NCBI GenBank assembly: GCA_014529385.2
Contig: CM043968.1
Location: 21,567,484-21,631,483 of the forward strand
Direction of reading: 5' to 3'
Source: Adiantum capillus-veneris
Lineage: Eukaryota > Streptophyta > Polypodiopsida > Polypodiales > Pteridaceae
Length of the DNA stretch: 64,000 bases
This document shows, piece after piece, positions 23,771 to 36,550 of this stretch (position 1 is its first letter; each line of letters starts with the position of its first letter). Below the pieces are notes generated by a model that made no database searches, was not told the origin of the DNA, and worked only from the letters and a program-made list of their open reading frames with translations. Position numbers and translations under genes: made by a program.

Positions 23771-24580
23771 ATACATGGCTCTCAGACATAGCCATAAACC
23801 AACCCAAACCCGAGCACCTATTATAGATCCAGATATAAACGTGAAACATTGCACCAAAAGCTCGTCACAAAGGACAATGCACCACAAACTTGGAACACAT
23901 TACAAAACCTCGCCATAAACATACATAATCGGGGAGTCGCCTTAGACAGAATCGGACCTTGCCATAAATTTTACTCAACAGGAAATAAAAATCAAACATC
24001 ACCATAAATAATAATTTAACTGGACTAGATGCATGTCCAGAAATGGATGAGGAATCGGGGTTCGATCGAGCTCAAGCATAAAACTCTGATACATGCCGCT
24101 TACACCATAAACACTAAACCCAGACGTGGAAATAAACCTGCAAACAAAAATAAAAATGGCCACTAGCCCCACATGGAACTAAACCCGGACGTAGCCAAAA
24201 ACCTGCAAACATAAATAAACCCAGACATAACCATAAACCTGCTTGTATACATAAACATGGCCACTTCCCACATACATCAAACATAGTCCTGAACCTGCAC
24301 ATAGACAAAATATGGATCTCGGACGTGGCTAGCCGCCATAAACAAGCCCACATAAACATAGTCAGTAGCCAATGATTTGCTTTCTTTGAACCAATATTGC
24401 AGCATAAAACTCGCCATACATACTTTATCGACACAAACCCTGGACATTACATGTAGGCTGACACAAAACCTCGCCCTAAACTCGATCATACATAAAGTTT
24501 CATGGGTTGTTTTACAAAACGGCCATAGACCTGGCTCCCTTTAGCGTAAAATGCAACACATATGGTGACCAGCCATAATC
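23771..24580. repeat. Degenerate CCATAAAC-rich stretch
   Basis: CCATAAAC, CATAAACCTGC and CCTCGCCATAA words recur irregularly. It looks like decayed relatives of the two minisatellites. No gene seen. Confidence 0.6.
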
Positions 24581-27396
24581 TCATTCCTCCCCCACTATAT
24601 CTAAGCACCAACTATGGAGGCTTTGCCTCAATGCCAATACATCATCGTGTATGAACCATGTCTTCTTCACCTGCACAACATTGACAAACACAAGAGGATT
24701 GAAGGAAATTAGAAAGGAGATTAATATCCAGATGCATATGGTAGAAAGCTAGCACTCGACACACACTCTAAGCATACCCATCTTTTGCTCTTCTCCTGCA
24801 AGCAAGACCGAATTATGTAGCGAATGGCAGCCATGACATAAAACCCACAGTCAATCGCATTTGGTTGAATTGGACCCTGCAGCATCAAACCATTAACATG
24901 ACTAACATGCCCTAAATTTTCCAAGCATGAGAGGAGCACAAGGAGACATACTTTCAACACTTTTAACTCAAATTTGGTGGCAGGTTCAAGCAGTGCATGT
25001 TGGACATCATGAGCTTTTACTCCTTGGGCCATCGCCTCCATAGCACTGCATATTCATAACCAGCAAGATAAAAAACCATTGATAGATCCATATCAACTTG
25101 TTTCATATACCGACCTCCCCAAGCTATGATGAACAAAGTCAACCCATGTACCTGTGCAAAACATGTACAATATCCATCATGGTCGTGCACCCAAGTGGGT
25201 CATAGTAGAGAATGTGGTTCTTTCTCCAACGTATCCCAGCAATCTTTGCATGTGTGGCAAGATACATAACACAACATGTCCAATGCTCCCTGTTGCAAAG
25301 AGAGACAACATCAGCATATCAATGAGAAGCCACAATGTAGCATACCTAGCAGTCCTTTGTCCTCTCCTTACAAACCACCTGTAAATGATTGGAAAAAATG
25401 TAAGCACGCATTCACCAAAGTCCCTCTCCCCGAAGAAGTTATGTAAGACCCGCATGGAATCTTGCTTGGCCAAAGTCGCATCCACAACAGGATACCACAT
25501 AGAGTCCACAAGCATCACTTGCATGAGGACATCTGAGCCTAGTGTGTACTCCATCCACCTGTAAAAGTGAGTATGTTAAGCACATGTTTGCTCACCATAA
25601 TGCATACCACTCAATAACAAAAACATGGCGATGATTACATTGCAAATAGATTCATCGTGCGTGTGGATGCTTTATTTGATAAGATGAAGCGTAGAGCCTG
25701 ATCATCAATGTCCACTCGTAGGCCAAAGTGAAGAGAGTTAAGCGACATAGGCACATGTGAAGAGAATCTACATCCAACATGCCACAATCATGAACATAGT
25801 GAGTATCAAACAATTAGAAAACTGTGAACATAGGGATGGTTGACAAAAGCCACCTGTACAAGGCCCGATTACTACGTGTCGGAGTGGCAGGGCTGATTTC
25901 ATGGCATATTTTTTCAATTGTCAGCTGGTTATTACCGACATAAAATAGGAGAGCCGACAAAGATGCATCATCAGGAGAGCCTATTTCAATAGCTTTCTCT
26001 TGTGTCTTCCCTCTTTGAATCGGAAGCTTTTTCTTTGTTGGAGTTGCGAGCAATGTAGGCTAGAAAGGAATGCACATTTATTAGAACACATCAGCATGCT
26101 GGATTTTTTTTCACCGCTCTCAACACCTAAACAAAATTACGTATGCACAAAAAAGCAAAAGTTACAAATCCTAGACACATACATTCTCATCGAGCTTAAT
26201 ATTGCTTAATGTCTCTACAAGTCCTGGGCCCTCTTCTCTCTTGTCTTCATAATTCTCATTGTCGTCCTCTCCTTCGGGAGCATACTGGAAAGGGTCCTCA
26301 TTGTCAGTGTCCTCCAAGGCTGCCTCAAGCCAAGGAGGAATATCATGCATCCTCTTCTGTGAATGTCCATAGCATGGTAGTTAGAGAATTAGTAGAAATG
26401 AATGAACTAATCAAACATGGTGTGCAAACATACTATGAAAATTGATGACAAAAGAAAATTAAATTAGACAAATCGGAAACTTACATGTGTGTTGTAACCT
26501 TCATCAATGTGCTTTTGAATTTTTGCCAGCCGGAGAGCCTTGACTGCCATGTAGTATTGCATCTTCCCAGCCACAAATTCCTCAATAAAAGCGGCCTCTG
26601 ACATGTGCTTGTACTGATTTCCAAGGTCCTTCCATACTTGCTGAGCCCGTATGCGCGTGATGCGCTGATACCTTTTACAATTTTGCCTAAACTTCCTATC
26701 CTTGTCGCCAAATCTCTTTAAAGCTGCTTTATGCCAAGCTTTCACTTCCCGATTAGGCATGAGGTTTGCTCTTCTCTCAGCTTCTTTGTGGAGGGGGGGA
26801 CCTCCAGGGCGCTTTTCAATCTCTACAGTGATTCCATGGAAAGTCTTGAGGTGAGACATCATCCGTAGTCTTTTGAAGATGAAGGCCGGTCGCTTTGGGC
26901 AATCAGCACTTGCGCGGCATTGGCGTGCTAGCCGTCCATCAGGGAGCTCAATCTCTAGATAGACTTTTGGATCTTGGATGCTGGCTGCCTCTTCTTGCTT
27001 TGGCAGATCCTCAAATACCTCCTGTGCTTCTCCCTTTGCTACATCCTATGTCTCAACTCCACATCCCCTTGAGCCCACCAACCTCTTTCGCGGACGGATG
27101 TTTAGGCTCGAGGGTGTGCCCATCTCAGGCAAGGTGTGCTTCCGTGGACTTCTCCTTGGTTGAGAAGTAGCCCCTTCTACATGAGGAGATGTGGGAGGAG
27201 TAGTGAATCTCTCCTCATGACACAAGGGTTCCTCTTCTTGCTCTTTAGCTATGTCCACCTTCTCGGACTTCTCCGTAGGCTGGACCTCCTCCCCATTCTT
27301 TGCCTTTGGTGAGACATCGGCCTTTCCTCTTGTGATGCGAGAGCAACCACCCCTTTGCCATGTTCTTTTCCCCTTTCTAGCAGGTGAACGAGCCAT
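24581..27396 (-). CDS. Ulp1-type (C48) cysteine protease gene carried by the MULE, multi-exon
   Basis: Minus strand. The 3' exons can be read with kept frame and GT-AG introns: 25378-25346, 25289-25152, 25045-24952, 24876-24778, 24670-24581 (stop TGA). They encode the catalytic part: His in REHWTCC, Asp in LYYDPLGC, and QPNAIDCGFYVMAAIRYII with the active Cys, the His-Asp-Cys arrangement of Ulp1/SUMO-protease relatives. Upstream exons lie at about 25.55-26.05 kb. The 26862-26464 open frame is basic and helical and begins near a C-x5-C...H-x4-H finger (RQCRASADC, SHLKTFH). 27396-27046 (MARSPARKGKR...) is probably the Lys/Arg/Pro-rich N-terminus. Exact upstream exon joins are not resolved. No stop is seen in the catalytic exons. 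The natural substrate is unknown; related proteases cut ubiquitin-like modifiers. Confidence 0.75.
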
Positions 27397-27901
27397 CCCC
27401 TAGCCACAACCTCAAGCCAAATTAGCTCATGAAAAGCATGACAATAATTCCCTCTATTTCTCTCTCTCTCTCACACACACACACACAGACACACACAGTC
27501 AGCCACACAACGCACTCCCTTTCTTCACATGGCCAAGCTCGTGCATAACCCCATGGGCGAGCCCTGAGATGCTTGCAGAAAGCATGCATGGAACCCACGC
27601 ATCCAACCCTTCAGCGAAAAAAAAAATTGTGCTCACCTTCAATGCTGCCCACACAGAACGCATGCATCCCAACCTTCGCAGCCAGCGAGAAAAGGAGATG
27701 CCCTCACCTTACTTGCTGCTCCTCCGCTTCGCTCTCAAACGATGCTGGGCCTGAGCGATGACCGGATAGCGATGACGGGATTATCCACCAATAGCGCAAA
27801 ATCCTGTAAGGACCTCCTCCCCGCCAAACCCCCGTACCCCCCCACTCGCGGGCTCACCATGCAACCAATCAGTAGTCGCCACGCGTCCCATGCCCCATGT
27901 T

Positions 27902-28057
27902 TTGAATTTGGCCAGCATGCCCAGCCCCCCCCGCTGTCCAGGTTTAGTTTTTACAGGTATGCACGGTCCAGATCCCCTCGATAAGCCCCAATCCAGTTCC
28001 CTGCCATTGATCCCCTTACCCCCCCTCTTTAAATGCTATGTGTTATATAGTCCTGAG
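27902..28057 (-). repeat. MULE right terminal inverted repeat
   Basis: Reverse complement of 17488-17644 with only a base or two of difference. The near identity of the two ends suggests a comparatively recent insertion despite the stop in the transposase. Confidence 0.9.
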
Positions 28058-28498
28058 GCTCCCAGCTCACCAAAAGCTGCAGTGCTGAATGGAATGTTGC
28101 ATGCACCTGGATGACGTACTCAACAATTGAGGCATGTCTTGCCAAAGGCTACTTGCCCTTGTACGTTGTGGTGCAGTGAGAATAGGACGGAAGCTTTAGT
28201 AACTCTTTAACTTCAAAATTACTAGTGCAAGTGAGAAGAAAAGGCAGAAGCTTAATAATAAATTAGCTTCAAAATTTCCTAAACGAAATTTTACTAAATA
28301 AAGTTTTATTCTAAAGCATATGAAAACATTTTTCTTCTCCCTCACACATAGATTGCAATCTCTCTCTCCCTCTATAAAACTTTCTAAACAAAATATAAAG
28401 GTATGAGTTTTACCTTAAGCACAAGGTAAAATTAACCTTACCTTAAGATGTCGTTTTTTCTCAACATCTCTCAAATTAAATTATATTTGAACAAAATT
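28058..28498. other. Non-coding flank
   Basis: AT-rich, no gene or clear repeat seen. Confidence 0.5.
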
Positions 28499-28526
28499 GT
28501 GTGTGTGTGTGTGTGTGCGCGCACAT

Positions 28527-28596
<70 letters not shown>
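28499..28596. repeat. Compound microsatellite (GT)n...(GT)n(GA)n
   Basis: GT run 28499-28516, a GCGCGCACATGCAC break, GT 28531-28559, then GA to 28596. The short frames over it are artefacts. Confidence 0.97.
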
Positions 28597-28600
<4 letters not shown>

Positions 28601-29029
28601 TACCGAATTTCAATTGCATTTGAACAAAATTGAGAGAGAGAGAGTCTAGTCCCCCCCCTTCACCCCCAAAAAAAACACACACATACACACACAATCTCTT
28701 CATCTTTAGCCACTTTACATTTTGCGTGTGCCAGTGACTCTAATTCTCCATCTTTACACACTTCATTTTTTGCGCACACACACACACACCCCTACTTCTA
28801 CACTTTACCCCCTTTCTCCCCCACTTTGCTCACTACACTTCACAGATTACGCACAAAGAAGGCATATGGATAATTTGAAATGAAGTGCCAATTACATTTG
28901 CACTCAAAATATATCAAATCCATTTATGCAATTGAAATTTTGGCGATGATAATTCACAATTGATGAAAGAGAAACTGTGCAAACATAAAATGTCCATAAA
29001 CATTCACCACTACAACTATGAACAACCCC

Positions 29030-29990
29030 TTATTCCAAAGCATGGGAACCTAATGTAGATTGCACCGATCGCTTCCTTGGTAGTTGGTCATGAAAATGGC
29101 ATAGCCGTGCCTTGAACCATTGTTGTTGAGGTCCTATTTCTCGCATGTTGTTCAATAAAGGGCTTCGCTTGTTGTATAGAGTTACCAAACCCATCTTGTA
29201 TTGGTTGAAAGTCTTTGGCGGGATGAAAAACTCCATCCAATCCCCTTGCTTGCACCTCTTGCAAATGGAGCAGAACTCTTTGCATTAAAACATCAAAATA
29301 TGCTTGTAAACCCGGATTTTCTTTCACCCTATAAAGAGCATGTGCATAGCATTTGGCTGCATTTAGCTTCTTTATGGTTTGCTCTTACATACCAATTTGG
29401 CATACATCTATCTCATTGCCACTATGAGCCATTATGGGTGAGTTGCTAGTAGAGACAATAATATTTTCATGTCCATCATGATACAAGTTGAGACACTTGT
29501 CCACAATAATGTTGAAAGTAAAACCCTTGTGTAGCATAACTTTGACTTGGTGCCTGCACATGTTACCCTTTATTGCCCATAGGCAATTGCGACATCCCCA
29601 ATCACAATTGGCATTGTACACAAGGCAACGCACCCCACCATGAGAAGTTGGCTCTTGATTTTTTCCATAACACTAGAATGCTCTTTAAAATGCCACATCG
29701 CCATCCACAATAGTTTGATCCCTTTCAATTGAATGCTCCATCAATTTTTGTATCACTTTGTTTTTAACAAAGCTGCCTTTCTTTGTTTCATCTACATACC
29801 AAAAATGAGGTAAACAAGAGGTCATTAGTTTATGTAAAAGCCAATCAATTCTAGCGTCCCATATATATATCTTGCCACATAGATTGTACTCCACTTCTGC
29901 GTGTCATACTTGGATGCTTCACTCTTGTGCCACCATTGGCAACAAATGATGATACCATCACGTGTTAGATTTCATCATTCATCAAATTAA
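29030..29990 (-). pseudogene. Second MULE transposase remnant with SWIM finger
   Basis: Minus strand, left to right in the protein: DARIDWLLHKLMTSCLPHFWYVDETKKGSFVKNK (29849-29748), as in the middle of MuDR-type transposases; a SWIM finger NCDWGCRNCLWAIKGNMCRHQ (29612-29552); then the C-terminal part near 29330-29030. Frames change between these blocks, and no long frame survives. It differs clearly from the transposase at 17.9-21.4 kb in its SWIM sequence, so it belongs to another MULE family. I see no terminal inverted repeats for it. Confidence 0.7.
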
Positions 29991-30558
29991 CAGTTAAGAT
30001 GAGAAGCAAGCCAACAGTTGTTGCACGATTAATCTTATGAATGGCCTCTACCAAGGACAACCCTCTTGCCCTGCAAAACATGGGCTGTAAAGACAACATA
30101 ATCACCAAAAACTTCTAAAGCACTGTTTTACAAAAAATCGAATGAGAGAGAGTGTGCAAAATCAATTGAGCTTTAAAATGTGCAAATGAAAGGCAATTTG
30201 ATCATGGATTGTCTTGGCGGGAAGATCTTGAGACATGCTACTTACATACATAAGTGATGAATTGTGGATGGTGTTGTACTTGGGAGCAATTCTACATACA
30301 AAGATGATGTAAAAATGATAAGATCAATGCAAAACACAACTAATGGTGAAGCCTAATGCTATTTAGTTTTGTAATTAGCTTAGAGCGTAGTGCCCCAAGG
30401 TAATCAGACCCAAGGACATTCTCACACTATCCAATTGATGCTAATTAGTCATAAGGTATGCAAGGGAGAGAAGAAGAGAAAGCACCAAAGGGTCCTTATG
30501 ATGATTAGAAGGTCCTAATGATACTAACATAGAAATAGCCCTAGTTGGCACACCATAG
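29991..30558. other. Non-coding, nothing recognised
   Basis: It may include leader sequence of the minus-strand LTR element suggested at 30560-31000. Confidence 0.4.
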
Positions 30559-31000
30559 CTTTGATACCACTTGATGGGAATGGCATCGTGCTAGCTAGGG
30601 TGGGTGATAGAGAAACATAGTGCAAGTGTGTGAGTGTGTATAAGCAAGATTGTCACTCAAGTGAATTAGGTTCCAAGATAGATTAGCTTTGGGCACATAA
30701 ACACAATCTTGAGTAATGACTTAGCTTAGCACAGGCTAACCATAGACAAGAATGTAGTGCAAAATTGAACTGTGTTGTTTATTCATGAAAGTGAGCTTTA
30801 AGTAGCTCTATAGCTTGACTCCATCACATGTGGGATAATTCCTCCTCTTCCCTCCTTCAATCAGACTTTAGGACAAAACCCACACTTTACAATGTGCCGT
30901 TGAAAGCTTTCCAACCTAATGTCGTATCTATGGAGAGAAAGAGAGGGAGAAAGAGAGAGATGTGTTTGCACATGTGATCTTGCAAACAACTACATAACTA
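30559..31000 (-). repeat. Possible LTR with adjacent tRNA-Met-type primer site (minus strand)
   Basis: On the minus strand the sequence ...CATTCCCATCA AG TGGTATCAAAGC (30576 to 30561) looks like an LTR end followed by a primer site close to the plant initiator-tRNA-Met complement TGGTATCAGAGC. The LTR would extend right from 30576; its outer end was not found and no coding remains lie to the left. It may be a truncated or half-deleted element. Confidence 0.45.
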
Positions 31001-31127
31001 AACTCATGTGAGCTACATGCAAACCACTACAAACATAACCATAAACCTAACCCTAAATTTAAACCATAATCTTGAAGCTAAACTTTCATATAAAAACTTA
31101 ATTAAAAATTTAAATTTAAATCTAAAC

Positions 31128-31389
<262 letters not shown>

Positions 31390-31687
31390 CACACAGAAGC
31401 CAACTTGATACTTTGTGAAAGTTATCCACTTTCCTCTTCCATCACTCAAGCTCAACAGAAGGAGAACGCTTTCAGTAGCTAGTGTTGATGCCTACCCTTT
31501 GAACATTCCAAAGCTAACTAGGTCAAACACCTTTAAGCTCTACAAAAAAGAGAGAAATGGTTGGGCCTCTTGCTCACCTCTAAACCTTAGATATAAAGTT
31601 AAATCTTAAACCTAACCTCAAAGCTCTAATATTAAATATAAACCTAAACTCTAACTTAAATATAAAAACTAGATCCTAAATCTATGT

Positions 31688-31793
<106 letters not shown>

Positions 31794-32019
31794 ATAGTAC
31801 GTCTATTTACAAAGACGGACATTCATGAAGCTCTTCACCGACCGATGCACTACTTTCTTGGACAACGCAAACATTAGATTAGATCCACAAGGAGTTTATC
31901 GGATTGGTCTCATAAATCATTTTGACATTTTGAAGACGTTTAATATGACATTTGATTTCATATTCTCTCGATTTCTCTATTTCTTTATTTTTATCTCTCT
32001 TTGCTTTCTTTCTCTCTCT

Positions 32020-32028
32020 CTATCTCTT

Positions 32029-32103
<75 letters not shown>

Positions 32104-32201
32104 GTGTGTGTGTGTGTGTGGGAGAGAGGGAGAGAGAGAAAGAGGGGAAGGTAACATGAGATAAAGGAGAGGGAAGGAGCATACTTGGCTCTCCTTTCTC
32201 T

Positions 32202-32272
<71 letters not shown>
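32020..32272. repeat. Three adjacent compound CT/CA, GT/GA microsatellites
   Basis: CT to 32066 then CA to 32100; GT 32103-32120 then a GA-rich stretch; GT 32206-32242 then GA to 32272. The block is roughly an imperfect inverted pair (CT-CA facing GT-GA). Confidence 0.95.
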
Positions 32273-32273
<1 letters not shown>

Positions 32274-32294
32274 CATGGTATACCTGTTTTGCAA

Positions 32295-32336
32295 GAGCGC
32301 CAAAACTCAGATCTAAGATCTGAGTTTTTGGTGCTC
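32295..32336. repeat. Near-perfect 41-bp palindrome
   Basis: AGCGCCAAAACTCAGATCT and AGATCTGAGTTTTTGGTGCT are inverted around a single A, with one mismatch and one extra T. It can form a hairpin with almost no loop. Confidence 0.85.
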
Positions 32337-32339
32337 GCG

Positions 32340-32516
32340 GATTATTTTTCTACAGGGTCGGCATCATTATACGTGTCGCTATGAGCGCCGCTATAGTATT
32401 TGTTGCATAGAGACGCTCATAGAAACCCTCATAGCGACGCGTATAGTGACACCATGAATTTTCACATTTAGGCATCGCATTGCTATCGTCAATACTATGA
32501 AGAACCTCTTGTAGTG
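32340..32516. repeat. CACTA-like terminus with subterminal repeats
   Basis: The segment ends CTCTTGTAGTG at 32516, i.e. CACTACAAGAGG on the minus strand. Inside it, words such as ATAGCGACGCG, CGTGTCGCTAT, GACGCTCATAG and TATAGTGACAC recur in both orientations. This fits the end of a CACTA family different from the one at 4390. The partner end was not found, so it is a fragment or a non-autonomous copy. Confidence 0.45.
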
Positions 32517-32944
32517 CTCCTTTATTTTCCATTTATGGTTGGGTCGAGCAGTCTTGTTTCTCTCTTATATAGGGAGTAGGGGGAGTCACCTTGTATGCAT
32601 GCATTTCAGCCCAATATAGTGGCATTCTTCCATGGGTGTTTCATAGGGAAGCAAGAGCAGACTAGCGATATGCAGCCCTAGTGTTTTTCCACCAATAGCC
32701 CCAATGTTTTTCACCAGTAGCCCTAACGTTTTTGTCTAGCAGTCCCAAGAATTTTTGGCAGGCAGCCATGATGGGGTTTTGCAGGTGATGAGACGGGCAT
32801 CTTGTGTGGGAGACCTTTTGCTAGGAGAGATGGGTAGTAGATCTTCCCCTGCGAGTTATCCCCTTGGGGCAACCCATTCCATGGGCATCTCAATTAGAGG
32901 CATAACACCATCTTTGTGTGCTGGCCTAGGAGAGCAGAGATCGA

Positions 32945-33014
<70 letters not shown>

Positions 33015-34530
33015 ATTATTCCTTGATGCCAAGAGGTGGGTCAAAGTTGGGGTCGTAGCCCAAGTTGCTATCATGTTAGTGGTCTCATGTGTAGGATCAA
33101 TTGGCAGTGTCAGTAGCAGTCGTAGTTGTGTGTACCTTGGATTATCCAATTATATGTCAGTTCTATGCCAGACCACCCTTGGTCAATTGTATGAGCAACT
33201 TGGTATCAGCATGGAGAGACATGTCTCTTTCTACTTGAATGATCTCTCTTCTCCATAGGTGTGCCTTGTTCATGTGTGTGGCATTATAGTTATTCTAGAT
33301 TGGAGTCGAGGTGTCCACCAGATCACGAGCCAATTCTTGTCTTCATTGCATCTTCCAATCCCACCTTTGACATGGTAGCATAGCCCTTTGGTGATACGAC
33401 AACCTTGGATGCTTAGATTTGGCTGATGAATATGGTTTTGGACCCCGGGGGATTCACCATGAAAAACTTACCGCACCACGTAAGTGCATGGCAGGGGGGT
33501 TTTTTTACAAGTTACGTAAGCATATAAGTTAGGGGCAATCCCCCAATAATTTATCTCCCAAGCTTAAAAATAAGGGAGGGGTATCATATATGGGGGGGGA
33601 AGGAAAAAAGGAGAGAAAGTTTTTGTGTTTCAATATCATGGCTTCCCAAAAGAGTCGTCCCTCAAACTTGTGAGTCAATAGCTACAAATATACATGCAAG
33701 AACTAAAACTACTATGTATCAATTGCTTGTTTTGTAATTATAGTTCATTTGTTGAGAGATGAAAGCTATAAAGAGCTTGTATAGATGCAAATTTACACGA
33801 AGAACCTAACACAACTTTATAACCATGTTTAATTTTTTGAGTAATTTAGATGGGTCCAAATTGGACGAGTGGCTAGAGTGCAGGCTGAACAGGCACATAG
33901 TTTGAGAGTCAAACTAAGACACATTGAGGGTACATCTAGTTATCAACAGAAGTAGTTCCTTTGTACGTTGCCAATCACTATGCTACATGCTCTTTGACTG
34001 GTTTTACTCAGTTAGATCATGTGAGACCTACATATTATATGTAAGATAGAGGTATGCTAGTTTTCTGCATTGATGATCGGGGTTCATATTCCCTAAGAGT
34101 CGTATATAGGGCTTTTATCAAAGTTGTCCGCTCGCAAGTGGCATCCAATTTTGTATATAGAGTAAATCCCCCGGGTTTTGGACATGATTGAGAGAGAAAA
34201 AGCTTGCTATTTTTTCCTGGTTTTCTCCAAGTTTGGGGCAGATCTGGGTATGTGGAGGCCTTGGATCCTCTTCTACAACTTCCTCATCTTTACTCTTGTT
34301 TACCCCGATTGTCTCAAGATGTGTAGCAATGTTGGATTGCTTTAAGTTTCTTAGATGGACTCATGGTGTCGTGTCTTCCCACAAGGGGAGCAAGCACACA
34401 ATTGTTGGATCCAAAGTGGGAGCTATTCTTTTCCAGCTTCATCTTCACAAAAAGTGTTTGAACAACATTAGGATCTTCTTGAAAACTTTTGGAGAAGGTT
34501 TCTACGACTGTGTTTTTGTCAAAGAGATGG
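32517..34530. repeat. Mostly non-coding; pure (TC)33 microsatellite at 32947-33013
   Basis: Apart from the 67-bp TC tract I see no gene or known repeat. A plus-strand frame at 34188-34535 is open but has no recognised motif and abuts antisense gypsy sequence, so I do not call it coding. Confidence 0.5.
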
Positions 34531-34539
34531 ATTAACAGA

Positions 34540-36550
34540 TTTATTGTGCCTTTCGCAAATGCACGTCTTTCTTGGAATGATGATTCAATTTCATATTTGT
34601 ACCAAATTGTGGATTATGGATGACACAATGGGGTCTCTTCCCTTCTTGAAGCAAAGGATGTTCTTTGATTTTCCCATTGTCCATATAAGGATGGAAGGTC
34701 CAGTTCCGGCTTCAATTGACTCTAGTAAACCGAGGTCTCTATCCGAAGCAATGGACTCAAACATGCCATCTAATCAGAAAATCTGTGAGACAAACAATTT
34801 TGCCAAATGATCGGGCTTACCTGTCAGCTTCTTTATCAAAATAAAGTGTGTCTGCTTGCTAAAGTTGTCAATGACTATCTAAATCCCATCATGCCCACTT
34901 TGGGTCTTGGAAAGCTTTCCCAAGGGCGGGAGGGTATGGGTAAAGGTTGTAGAAGTCCTAGTGCCTTATGCCAGTCAAACTTACCTTTTTGTATACTACG
35001 CAATTGTGAACAAACTTGTCCACATTATTTTTGAGCCTCAGCCAATAAAAGTAACACTCAACACCCTTCAAGGTGGTATCTATGCCACAATGGCCCAAAA
35101 AAGGTGGACAATGGCGCTCTGTCAAAGCCTTTTCCCTCAAAGGCTGTGTGACACACAACATCATTTTATGCATCAAACAGCCGTCCCATATGGAATACCC
35201 TACAACTAGCTCCCCACACTGTATCAAGATTGATGGCGTATTGATCAATCATCTGCCACTAAATTCTTTTGTGCATGAACATGGACTATCTGGAAATGAA
35301 ATTATGACAAGATGTTAGCCCATGATCTAATTTTCCAAAAACTGCTTCTGCGACAAGAAGTAGTGTAAATTGTGATAATCTGTGAAGATGGTAAAGTCAG
35401 CTCGACATTGCGTAAGAGCATGGATAATTGCCAAGATCTCTTTCTCATAAATCAAGACATGAAATCATCTTGCTCTCATAAGCTATGACATGGTCTTCTT
35501 GTATCAAGATTGCAACCACAAGCATCACAGTAAACTTGAAATGGATTTTGCAATTCTGGCAAGGCCAACACTAGTCCCGAATTCAACATTTCCTTGAAAG
35601 TCTGAAAGGTTGCATGCAATCTCTGTCGGGTTCCAAGTAAAAGGAACCTCTTTTTGAGTGAGTACATGCAAAGGAGAAGCTATCTTTGCAAATTTTTTAT
35701 TGAACCGTCAATAATATAAGCAGAAGCCTCGAACTTCATGAACATTCTTCAAATCAGGTCAATCACAAATAGTCGGGTCCATCTTTATCGCTTCTGTTGA
35801 GATGATGTGTCCCAAAAAATTATCTTGGGTAAGAAAAAACTCGCTCTTTTTCGCATTCCTAACCAATTTATGCTTCCGTAGTGCCTGGAAAACCTACAAC
35901 AGGTGGTGTATGTGTTATGTTTCATTCTTGGAGAAGACAATAATGTCGTCAAAGAAAGTGCCCACAAATGATCGGCACTCTCTGAAAATCCTATCCGTCA
36001 TGCGTTTGAATATAGCTGGAGCATTCGTATGGCCAAATGGAATCACCAAATATTCACTCAAAAGTCATCGTGAAAGCTATCTTATAGAGGTCTCCAAGAA
36101 CAATTTGGATCTTATGATAGCCACTCTGCAAATCAATTTGGCTAAAGCAAGTAGAACCCTTAATTCTATCAAGTTTATCATCGATCCTTGGAATGGTAAA
36201 TCTATTTCGGTCCATTATTTCTTCATTTTGGGATTGGCTCACTCTGTAAGGTGGCTAATTTGGTGATTTACTACCAGGAATCAAATGAGATGTAATAGTA
36301 TAGTCAGAAGAGTATGATGGAGAAGCGATAGAGACATCCTTGCTTTTGTTAAGAAGAGAAAGTTCTTTTCCTTGGCCCTTGCTCTTGGAAGTTCGTTTGT
36401 TGTGATGTTGAGATCCCTTATGCGTTTCGGCACCTCTTTCCGCACCATCTTCCTACAGGTTTCTTCCGTTGATAAGATTTTTTTGATACCCATCGGCATC
36501 TGTTCCTTGTGGCTTCTTGATTCCGTCCAAAACCTTGGCACCTAAATCAA
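34540..36550 (-). pseudogene. Ty3/gypsy pol remnant, same family as 6298-7991
   Basis: Minus strand: reverse transcriptase from about 36215 (NRFTIPRIDDKLDRIKG, CFSQIDLQSGYHKI), FGHTNAPAIFK near 36020, FFDDIIVFSK near 35950, EFFLTQDNFLGHIIS near 35830; then RNase H with breaks; H2C2 zinc region at 35100-34985 (FLGHCGIDTTLKGVECYFYW); integrase start near 34870 (VVDNFSKQTHFI-like). Many stops and frame changes. The CTTCAAGGTGG...CCCAAAAAAGGTGGACA block (35067-35110) is nearly identical to 7580-7625, so both remnants belong to one family. Gag-side sequence around 36281-36541 is tentative. Confidence 0.8.

Larger units (their letters stand above)
17488..28057 (+). mobile_element. Mutator-like element (MULE) carrying a transposase and a Ulp1-like protease gene
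   Basis: Long inverted repeats (17488-17644 and 27902-28057) frame 10.6 kb. Inside are a MULE transposase gene on the plus strand (17917-21443), a minisatellite block (22.0-24.5 kb) and a spliced Ulp1-type protease gene on the minus strand (about 27396-24581). Plant MULEs carrying Ulp1-like genes are known (the Kaonashi/KI elements and melon CUMULE), and this layout fits that class. I could not find a clean 9-bp target duplication; both ends share only GCTCCC next to the repeat. Confidence 0.85.

Noticed and set aside
23424-23918. Repeat-protein genes on both strands
   Set aside because: Frames stay open only because the unit length is divisible by three; no domain or start context.
17479-28066. 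9-bp target duplication of the MULE
   Set aside because: Flanking nonamers (CAGCTCCCC and GCTCCCAGC) do not match; only GCTCCC is shared.
34188-34535. Host exon on the plus strand
   Set aside because: No motif, and it borders antisense gypsy sequence with which it may be continuous.
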